Source: Symmetrospora coprosmae (taxonomy: Eukaryota > Basidiomycota > Cystobasidiomycetes > Symmetrosporaceae). Taken from it: 64,000 bases of DNA. The notes under the pieces were generated by a model that was not told the origin of the DNA, did no database searches, and worked only from the letters and a program-made list of their open reading frames with translations. Positions within the stretch are counted from its first letter, which is position 1. Each line of letters opens with the position of its first letter. The position numbers and the translations under genes are program-made. Shown one piece after another: positions 56,121 to 64,000 of the stretch. Where the stretch lies: NCBI GenBank assembly GCA_008802785.1, contig VUYT01000045.1, positions 34,653 to 98,652 on the forward strand, written 5' to 3'.

Positions 56121-57546
56121 CTACTCCCTGTCTTTGAGCCGCTGCTCCGTCTGCGCCCGCAGCGCCTTGAGCGCTTCCACCTTCTCCTCCTTTGTGGCGT
56201 CAAATGCCACAGTAGCTTGATTGAACGGATTCTCCGGGCTCTTCTTGAACGCCTGCTCAACCGATGGTGTACAATCAGTGAGCGGATAAAGCCAGTTCCG
56301 ACCCAGGCTCCTTGAGATAACCAAGCAGACCAGGACCCACCTTGTAGATCAGCTCCTCACACTGCTGCAGCCGCAGGCCAGGGTTCTCTTTGCGAACGGT
56401 AGGTAGTTCGCGCTCTTTGTATGCTGCCAATGCAGCCTTATACCGCCGCTCCGGGTGTGCCTAGAGCGAGGGGCCAAATCAGCAATTGGGGGCGCCACCG
56501 AGATGCATACAATATGGACAGGGCTCTCACATCCAACGTCTGCGCAGCGCGCGATCCGACAGAGGCTTTGTCATTCTTTTCGCCGACCAGCGAGAGGAGC
56601 GCAAGGGCATCGTCCTGTCACGGCAAGGTTGTCCGCATTCAGCGGAGGGTCTCGGCCATCGAGCATAGAGGCAAACAGCACGCACGATGTTGCTTGCGCT
56701 GAAGCTCTCCAGCGGGGCATTCATCGCGTCGTCAAAGTCTGGAATCTCGCCACGGCGCGGCGTGCCCGGCGCCGACGTCTTTGGCGAGGCGTCTTTGGAC
56801 GCTGCGAGCGCTGCAGGCTTCTTGGCGGCCGCTTTCGGTGCGCCTGCTTTCGGCGCCTTGGGCTTTGCGGACGCTATTGACGCCTCTTCCTCGCTGTTTT
56901 CGCAACACACAGTCAGCGGGGGCAGCGCTGTGAAAGCTCTGGGCCGGAGCAGCCACAGAAGGGAGTCGACACGCACGCTAGCGCGGCATCCCGTGCAGCT
57001 TTTGCCTTTGCTGCTTCGGCTGCTTTGGCAGCCTTGTCGACGCCCTTGTCCTTCTTTGCGCCCTTGTCCCACTCGGCTTGCTCGGCGCTTTCCTGCAGTG
57101 GTGCGCACGCGGTCAGGCGTCGTGCTCAGCTCGCTCGCTAGGAGCTAGAGCTTGCCCTTGGTCTATAGCGGACTTAGCGCGCACCTTTGCCGCCGCCTCC
57201 TTGCCCTTCTTCTCGGCCTCTCGCTGCAGTCAGAAGAAGCACGGTCGCCACGAGCACGGGGTTGCCAGATCCAGGTAGTCCTCGACGTCAGTCCTCGTCC
57301 TCCTAGAGAGCCTGTAACGTCAACGAGGATACCAAAGTCCACGTACGCCTGCTTTAGCGTCCTGAAAGATGATGAAGTCAGCTTCTGGGCCCTGGGTGTG
57401 CACTGACGCTACCCCGACGGCGTGAGCTTACCCTCGCTGCGACAGCTCTGCAAGGTCGATAGCAGCAATAGCGAGTGCGTTAGGACATCTCTGGACCAGT
57501 TTGCGAGAGGCCCACCAACCTACTTTGCGTTGCCTTTGGGTGCCAT
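56121..57546 (-). CDS. CCDC124/Lso2-family ribosome-associated protein
   Basis: Small protein that binds the A-site region of idle 80S ribosomes and helps recovery from starvation. Nine exons encode 250 aa: 57546-57524, 57447-57432 (16 nt), 57361-57347 (15 nt), 57223-57185 (39 nt), 57092-56977, 56893-56686, 56614-56531, 56460-56341, 56252-56121. The start MAPKGNAK matches the family. A Lys/Ala/Glu helix follows, then EEEASIASAKPKAPKAG, a Pro/Lys/Ala linker, DFDDAMNAPLESFSASNIDD and LALLSLVGEKND. The C-terminal hallmark is HPERRYKAALAAYKERELP and ENPGLRLQQCEELIYK, then SPENPFNQATVAFDATKEEK. The last two-thirds is certain. The 16-nt and 15-nt micro-exons (residues about 8-18) are inferred from phase and good splice signals. 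Confidence 0.82.
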
Positions 57547-58954
57547 GGTGCGCTGCTATGGGCTGATCTGGGAGAAGGATGAACACACTACGGGCAATCG
57601 GGCTTCACTTTCTTAAGGGTGATGGGGACAGTGATACCGGCGCACCTTTTGATCACTTTTCCAGTCACGGTAGCCTCAACGGCTTTGTCACTCGCCCAAC
57701 AGACCAATATTCACTCGACGGCTGCGCCAGTCTCCTGAAAGGAATCCTTTAGTCATAAGCAGGCTGCCGACCCGTTGGCTTACAAGGTCCGATGGCCTAC
57801 GCAAGCAATTCAGATGAGAGCTCTAGCTGTAGATAGGGCTAGTCGACAACTGCGTGCTCCTATGGATAAAAGGGCTCGCATGGAACCGCCCAAAGGCAGC
57901 ACGGACCTTCCATGGGACGACCCGGAAGTCCGCTTGGATCCTAATACGTGGCCTTGTTGCTTGATCAAGCGAACCTGCACTTCCGAGGAGGCATATACTC
58001 ATTACAAAGGTTTTGCTCGCACGCTCCACTTACAAAAACAATGCGCGAGCATTCCGATGGGGTCTGTGTGTCTGAAAGTGAAATGCGCTGCTATACAATG
58101 CGAGCAAAGACGGCACATCCCTGGTGAGCGAACCTGGGACAGCGGACGAACCTCTCTAGATCTTCGCGCGGTGTACCAGACCATGAATATCTCTCTCACC
58201 CCAACGCAGCAAAGATGCATCCCGCCGACTGTCCTGGCAGTATCCGCGAACAAGCCATGAAAGTCCGCAACGTATAAATATGAGAGGGGTGGACAGATTA
58301 CCACGTAGGTCCGCGGCTGCTTTCGACTTGACTCTGCATCCCATGCCGACTGCTGTAGAGTCTCGATTTGGGCGCGGCTTCGCTCACGGGAAGGTCAAAG
58401 CGGGGCCAAAATGCAAGGCAGTAAACAGCATCCGATATTTCGAGCTTCTGTAGACAGTGCTCTCCGGTAAAGTGCTCCACGCAGTATATGCTCTTGCGAA
58501 GGGTTAACAGACCTTTCGTAAAAGTTTTGTACTTCGAACTGCTAGCTTAAGTTTTGACGATCTGTGCTATGACCTGGCGTCCTTTGCATTGCACCTACCA
58601 TTTGCGGTACGGGATCGTCGAGGCCCTCCCCGCTTCTCGAGAGGTCGTATGATGATCAAGAGAGTGAAGCCGCGGCCCGGGATTTGGCAGCAGTTCTCAC
58701 TTGCAAGGCCACCTTCGCTATAAGTGTGCCGCATATCGCCAAATTGGCGCACTCTACTAAGGTTAGTGCTTCGCGTTGTCTAGGGTTTTTGCTTTTGCCT
58801 GCTTGCTAATCAATTGAAGGTCTAAGTGAGCAATACAACTTCCCTGCGTCACCTTCGTTAAACAATAACACAACTCCCACCACAGTACCTGGCGGATTGT
58901 AGTACGAAGTCCTCGTGATTCTCACTCAAGCTGTCTACAAAAGTACCCAAATAA
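57547..58954. other. Gene-poor region with degraded-looking sequence
   Basis: About 1.4 kb with less GC and many stops in all frames. One open frame on the + strand (57775-58260, 161 codons, containing PPKGSTDLPWDDPEVRLDPN) is unrecognised and may be chance or a remnant. No other feature is supported. Confidence 0.35.
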
Positions 58955-59805
58955 TTATGGCAGCGTGAGTCCAGCTTCGATATACAAGCTACCTCGATGC
59001 GCCTCGAGGGAGAGGAGAATGCTTTCCGCTTGTCCAATATCACCAACCCTGACCCTCTGCAGGGCATACAAGGACAGCCGGTCCACCCGTGATATGGATA
59101 CCGCTGGAACAGCTTGCAGTACCTCTTCACCGAAGATCTCGAGCAGTAGACAGAACTTATGAGCCCTCTGAAGCCGTTTGCTCCATGCAATCTGACCTTT
59201 GGACGAGGCTAAGTATGCCAGATCCCGGTGATTGCAAACTTCTGCCAGATGACGTCTTGTTTGGCGCGTGTAGTCCTCGACCCTTTTGGCCCGGTAATGA
59301 TATATGGATGCGAGTCGTAAGCCGTTTTCAACCAAGCCCTCAATGGATACTATGTTTGGATGTCGGAGCTGCTGCAGTAGACTACCTTCTTTACGAAAGC
59401 GCTGCCTTTCGGCTGGGTTACTGCGGACAGTCAGGAGTTGGATAGCAAAGTCCTGCTACAGGCCATCAGCAAGTGTCCCATTGAAGAATGATGACTGCAC
59501 CAAACCTTTCCGTCTTCGATGCGCTCAGCTTTGTACACTTGCTCAAAGCCACCTTCTCCAAGAGAAGTCCAGCCCGTACTTGGTAGCGATGGTGGCGGGT
59601 GGTAGCATAACGAAGCTTGGGATGGGCAGCCGCTGGGATGCATAGCGGATCTCTGGCTGAAGAAATAATGGACTTGAAAAGCAGGCCCTGGCTCATTCAG
59701 CGCTCGATATTGGCAAGTGTTTCGATGCTCCTTATGAGTCGGCTCCCCCGAGCCCCATTGTGGCCTAGGACTGCCGGACACAGGCAGGCCCTGGCGGACC
59801 GTCAA
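58955..59805 (-). pseudogene. Protein kinase N-lobe fragment
   Basis: The frame starting near 59600 reads SLGEGGFEQVYKAERIEDGK, the ATP-binding glycine loop. A short intron (GTTTGG...CTGTAG) joins QDFAIQLLTV, and then RFRKEGSLLQQLRHPNIVSI, the alphaC glutamate and following beta strand. After that the frame runs on for about 110 codons without a recognisable HRD-DFG catalytic lobe (an NHRDLAYLA string is the nearest). Upstream of the glycine loop another frame gives HHRYQV, the usual lead-in, so a frameshift separates it from GEGGF. In AAIK the lysine is replaced by Gln (FAIQLL). This is probably a broken serine/threonine kinase of the decaying zone, although a rapidly evolving pseudokinase is possible. 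Confidence 0.5.
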
Positions 59806-60389
59806 GACATTTGTGCGCAGGTGTCTCGCTCGGGGCCTGTGCGACGAGAGAGCTCGTAGATCACGGACCCTCCGCTACCATGGCAGATCGTGCGCGAACC
59901 TCCAGATCAGATGAAGGATACCCAAGGAAAGTAAGCAGCTATCACCGTGGAACTCTTGGGCTTGCAGACTTTCCAGTCTTGGAACTCGCTCACACATACG
60001 TATAGCCATTGTTGTCCACGGTCGGCGCTTCGGCAAGTGTAGCCGTGCACTACCTGGTCACCAGCGAGAACGACACTTCCGTACGTCTAAAGTGGTACGG
60101 CGTGTCCCGCTACCGGTTGTCTTGCGTATGTCATGTCTCACCCCTCCTTTGTCACCCGGATCGACGGCTTCGCTCTTTCCGCTTCCTTCCAACCCCGCGG
60201 CCATTGCCAAGAACACTCAACGGAAAAGTAGAGAGAAAGAAGGTATAAAGGAGTCACCTGCAGACCTAACGTCTGACTCGAGTAGCAGCCACGACCTCTG
60301 TATAGTCTGGTCTGATCCGACTGGATGCTCCAACAGCGCGGCTTCCCTTCGCTTTCAGCACACGACGTCCGCGCACCAAAGTAACCACA
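59806..60389. other. Intergenic region upstream of the antiporter remnant
   Basis: About 580 nt; no gene recognised. Confidence 0.35.
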
Positions 60390-62173
60390 ATGGCATCGCT
60401 GGGCTACTTCCCGTACCACGAGCCCAACCTCGTACAGATCCTCATCCTTACGAGCTTCTTCGTCTTTCTGCAACTCGCCCGTGCTATCTGCGATTCCATT
60501 GCCAATGTCGGCATACTCGGGGAGCTCTTTGTGGGCCTCGTGTACGGTGCCCCGCTGGCGAACATCTTGCTCGAAGACTGGGCAGCCAGCTTCACGGCTG
60601 TAGGATACCTCGGCTTGATCATTCTCGTCCTCGAAGGCGGCATGAGCACCAATTTATCCCTGGCCAAGCGGAACCTTCCTCTGTCGTCGCTTGTGGCTCT
60701 TATGGGCCTACTGGCGCCCATCCTTCTCTCTCATCCACCTCGTCCTGGATTTCACGCTCGTGCAGGCCTTCACAGCAGGTGCCGCAATGTCGACGACGTC
60801 GCTTGGAACGACCTTCAGCGTCATCTCACAAGCCGGATTCGGGACAACCCGTCTTGGAGCGGTTCTCACCAGCGCGGCAGTAGCAGATGATGTCGTAGGA
60901 CTCGTCCTGCTCTAGGTCGTCATCAGTCTCGGACAGGTCACAGCCTCCAATGCTGCAGGCGGCAGTCAGGCAGACCAGGCAGCTCTCATTGGATGGGCGG
61001 TTGGCCGGCCTATGCTAGCCTCGCTCGCCATGCTCGGAGTCAGCTACGCTCTCCTGCGATGGGTGGTCAACCCCATCTACGTCTGGCAATCGAAGAAGAT
61101 CATTCCCCGATTGACCCATGAGCGTGCGCATGTATACAACGTGAGCACCTGCCAACTTTTCCGTGTCGGGAGAGCCAGCCCAGACTGACACCAATTACCG
61201 GTCCAGATCATCGTGGCCGTCCTAGTGGTTTCCGCCTACATCGCAGTCGCTTCAGTATCTGGCAGTACGTGACCGTGCCTATGGTTGGCGGACGTGAGGA
61301 CGAGTGCTGACCGCCCTCATTTCACTGGCAGCCTCCGTCCTGCTCGGAGCATTTGTGGCCGGCCTTATTCTATGCTCGCTTGGCAAGTCGCTCCGGGCTC
61401 TCTACCCGGACAGTCCGATCTTCACGGGAACGTACGAGGTCTACATGCATCCTGTACAGTCGTATATCCTCCGGCCGCTCTTCTTCGCGTCCATCGGCTA
61501 TGCCATCCCTATCCGGTCCCTTTTCGGCGGTAAGACAGTCTGGCAGGGCGTCGTCTATAGTATTGTCTGCCTCGTGTCCAAGCTGGCCTGCGGGGTCTGC
61601 GTCACCGTCGACCACGTCTGGAAAAAGTGGCGCACTAGCAAGCCCGTGCGGACGAAGTCACGGACTGTATCAACCAACTCCGCACCGTCAGAGAACCCAG
61701 CGAAGCAAGGCGGACACGCCGATATACCGAACAGCAATGAAGGCACTTTCCCTGCTACAGCCAGCCTCGACAAGCAGCGCACACCATCCCTTTGGCCTGT
61801 GACCACCCTGCTCGGCTCAGCCATGGTCGCACGCGGCGAGATCTCGTTGCTGATCGCAAACGTGGCGCGTGAGACATTGCCGGAGCTCATGCCTGCGGAT
61901 CTATTCTACCTCGCTATCTGGGCGACCCTCCTATGTACGATTCTCGGGCCCGTTGCTGTTGGCGTCATCGTGAAGCGAATGGAGAGGCAGGGATCGATGC
62001 TGCCAATCGAGTGGGGCCCGCAGGCCGGTCCGGCAGCGATACCTGCCACAGCTGTGCCACAGGATGCGACAGGCGCATCGAGTGCACCCACTCAGCAGCA
62101 AGTGGAGCACGGGCAAGAGAGCAACGGGTCTGCAGGTCGCTCGACCGTGCAGAGGCTGGTAGCGAGCCTGTAG
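60390..62173 (+). pseudogene. CPA-type Na+/H+ antiporter, disrupted
   Basis: Membrane cation/proton exchanger. The start MASLGYFPYHEPNLVQIL opens TM1; TM2-3 read GILGELFVGLVYGAPLANIL and GLIILVLEGGMSTNL. Around 60722 the frame moves by +1 (one extra base near GCGCCCATCC) and continues as SLIHLVLDFTLVQAFTAG, then AAMSTTSLGTTFSVI and VADDVVGLVLL. A TAG stop at 60913-60915 follows, where VVISLG continues the family sequence. Downstream everything is intact: introns 61141-61206 and 61265-61331, RPLFFASIGYAIPIRSLFGG, GSAMVARGEISLLI and a disordered tail to 62173. Two independent lesions in an otherwise well-kept gene point to recent inactivation; sequencing error at either site is the alternative. 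No GT-AG intron can remove either lesion. Confidence 0.75.
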
Positions 62174-62249
62174 ATAGGGTGTTGAGCTGCGGCAGGCGCA
62201 GAAAAGCGCTAAACTCTGCATGAGCCGGTCACAAGAACATGATATGAGG

Positions 62250-63167
62250 CTGAACGTCGTTCATTCATGCGCAGTATTGTCCTAATACCCTCTTTGGACA
62301 TCGAAGATTTGTCTTTAGAAGATATTCTATCGAGCTTGGTTAAACCTCCGGAATTCGAAGAGTCGAACTTTGCGCTCGCATATCTCCAACGTCAGAGTCT
62401 AGTGGATCAAGACGTACATCTGACTGTGCTAGGCTCCCTAGTGGCTCTACTACCGCTCGACCCCGTAGCAGGGAAGAGTGTGTTGACGGTCTACTGTTTC
62501 GATGCTTCAGTAAGTCAATCACCAGAAAGCCTTCATTACTGTGGCTTCCTTCCGCTTACACGGAGACAAGGCTCTGCCATCATGATGAGCGCAATACATG
62601 CCTGCGGGAGTGTGGGAGTGTACAATATGCTCCAATTGGTTTAAGGTGAGACGGGCAGTATCCCATGCCTGTAGTATGTCAGCTGAGTATCGGTCACAAT
62701 ACAGCGCTACGCCAGAGAGGCTAAACTCAACAAAGCGAGCGTAGAGTTTCCATCTGACCTCCTCACCAATCTAACTGCGGTCTTGGAATGGTCAAGTCAA
62801 AGCACGGAGGAGGCGCATGAGCTATTGTGATGTTAACTATCTATCGACGGCTGCTCTAATGCGCGTCTCATCGATATCGCAGCACACTTCCAAGAACTTG
62901 GGTAGCAGTTCCGCTATATCAATGGTCGCAACGGCTTGCATTGGCAACCTCGACCACTACACCGACTTGATGGACGAGCGTCATCCTCTCAGTGCTCACG
63001 TTAAAGATGAGAGTACACTGGTAGCATTATTGGCTACCGCACGCGGCGCAAATACTGCCGTGCAAATGATCTTCACGCTTATTGCGGTGCTCAGACCGTC
63101 AAGTACGCAAATCCTGGACAGGCCAGGAAAAGCACTTCGAGACCTGAAGAAGCGCTTACTATTTTGA
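62250..63167 (+). pseudogene. Probable DEAH-box helicase remnants
   Basis: Broken coding fragments in several frames. 62267-62644 includes DIEDLSLEDILSSLVKPPEF, ALAYLQRQSLVDQDVHLTVLGSLVALLPLDPVAG, matching in pattern the helicase HA2 stretch (pro-pro block, leucine-rich helix, L-G-x-L-x-A-x-L-P-x-D-P). 62690-62830 gives RYAREAKLNKASVEFPSDLL and ends in a stop. 62817-63167 begins YCDVNYLSTAALMRVSSIS, similar to the C-x-x-N/H-Y/F-L-S segment before the OB fold. Order matches a helicase C-terminal half, but frames do not join and no RNA helicase core is present. The match is by pattern only. Confidence 0.4.
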
Positions 63168-63169
63168 AG

Positions 63170-63560
63170 CCCTTGTTTGGAAGTTGTTTAACATATTTGA
63201 AAGATAGTTATTGTTTCTTACTTACTTGACATACTCACTACAATTCCAATTTCGTTAAGGATGGGAAACCAGGGGTTACGATTTAATAATGTACATTCGT
63301 GCTATAAAGAGTTAGTGAAACATTGGTAGGATACATTCATAGAATACATAAATCATCGTCATTAGTCATTAGAAACGACAAAGGCAAAGACTCATTGGCT
63401 TACATAGTAAAATGGTAATAGTTGTGGCATAGGTAATGTCGGTTTTTCCTTTTAAGATTGGTACAAGAGCTATCTTATTTCACACTGTAAACGTAGACAT
63501 AACAAAGTAGAGCTTCTTACTGATCCAGATTGCTTTCATCAATTATAGCTCCTTGTGCTT
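63170..63560. other. AT-rich island
   Basis: About 390 nt with sharply higher A+T than the rest of the window and short direct word repeats (CATTAG, TACATTC). No gene. Borders are abrupt on the right, where GC-rich sequence resumes after 63600. Confidence 0.7.
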
Positions 63561-63803
63561 TCAAGGTAAAAGCAGCTTTGCGCTACTGGCATGGCTGAAA
63601 TGCAGAAATCTCCGGCAGTAAGCCAATACTCTCCCCCTACTGACCCTCGTCCTGCACCCTGGCCGATTTGATGTTTTGGCGGGCGCGAGCTTGAGCGTCG
63701 CCTTGCGAGAGCACTGCTGCCAGCTATCCTCTCCTCCTCGCTCGACTCCCGGCTTGCACCGCTGCAGCTGACTTTGGCTTTGCTCCCAGCACGACGGCCG
63801 ACC

Positions 63804-64000
63804 TCAACAGCTTGCCTCGCTTTTGGAAGAGGCCAGCGGCGCCATGCTCGTGGACCGACTCTTCTGATGCCTGGTCGCTCCGTCCTCGTCGGTATCCCCA
63901 AAAGCTCCTTCATCCTCGATCTGCGTTGTTACCTCCTGGAGACTGTCGAGCTGCTCGTACAGCTCCTTCTCCTTCTCCTCGTAGAAAGATTCGCTTTTGG
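63804..64000 (-). CDS. C-terminal part of an unrecognised protein (runs off right edge)
   Basis: Open to the right border and ending at TGA 63806-63804. It reads KSESFYEEKEKELYEQLDSL with a coiled-coil pattern, then an acidic EDEGAFGDTDEDGA and a Ser/Lys tail (SMAPLASSKSEASC). Only about 64 residues are visible and no family can be named. An intron starting GTAACA (63935) could change the end. Confidence 0.35.
   Translation of the reverse strand, partial: KSESFYEEKEKELYEQLDSLQEVTTQIEDEGAFGDTDEDGATRHQKSRSTSMAPLASSKSEASC

Noticed and set aside
57775-58260. Intact 161-codon gene
   Set aside because: No recognised motif, lies in a degraded zone and lacks clear context; recorded only as a possible remnant.
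63170-63560. Mitochondrial DNA insert
   Set aside because: AT-rich, but no mitochondrial gene or tRNA could be read in it; kept only as a composition island.

Overview
The window is nuclear DNA of a filamentous or dimorphic fungus, most likely a basidiomycete and possibly Ustilaginomycotina; this is inferred from style, not from a marker gene. The sequence is GC-rich, genes are close together on both strands, and nearly every gene is cut by short GT-AG introns (about 45-145 nt) with CTGAC/CTAAC branch points. Several genes (Rax2, UTP20, THOC7, CCDC124/Lso2, Josephin) are typical of fungal chromosomes. Exon structures below were worked out by hand from reading frame, splice signals and family motifs.

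Layout. 1-12.8 kb: a partial unknown gene (-), CTK3 (+) and the nine-exon UTP20 (-). 12.8-14.5 kb: an intergenic stretch holding the most unusual object here, a tRNA-Lys(UUU) gene in four pieces. Its three introns are a canonical 37/38 intron and two GT...AG introns that split the D arm (A box) and T arm (B box). 14.5-22.3 kb: a secreted type-B carboxylesterase with a 5-nt micro-exon, and Rax2 with a C-terminal SH3 domain. 22.6-28.6 kb: a mitochondrial Mmc1-like protein (-) and an Rsc7/Npl6 chromatin remodeller subunit (-). 29.4-31.0 kb: an ataxin-3-like Josephin deubiquitinase. 31.4-42.1 kb: a glycerol-catabolism neighbourhood of GUT2 (mitochondrial FAD glycerol-3-phosphate dehydrogenase), two unrecognised coiled-coil genes, GUT1 (glycerol kinase) and, divergent from GUT1, an aquaglyceroporin. 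42.5-57.5 kb: a CENP-X/MHF2-like gene head-to-head with THOC7, ornithine aminotransferase, two unrecognised low-complexity proteins, UNC-50, a membrane-anchored GDSL esterase, a small hydrophilic protein and CCDC124/Lso2 in nine exons. 57.5-63.6 kb: a gene-poor, decaying zone with a kinase fragment, a Na+/H+ antiporter carrying a frameshift and a stop, probable DEAH-helicase remnants and an AT-rich island. A partial gene runs off the right edge.

Working together: aquaglyceroporin, GUT1 and GUT2 make a complete uptake-phosphorylation-oxidation route for glycerol. The other genes are mainly single-copy housekeeping functions without an evident shared pathway. The split tRNA is the best candidate for something undescribed: its exons join into a 73-nt cloverleaf with all 21 stem pairs, but it would need removal of two spliceosome-like introns plus one endonuclease-type intron.
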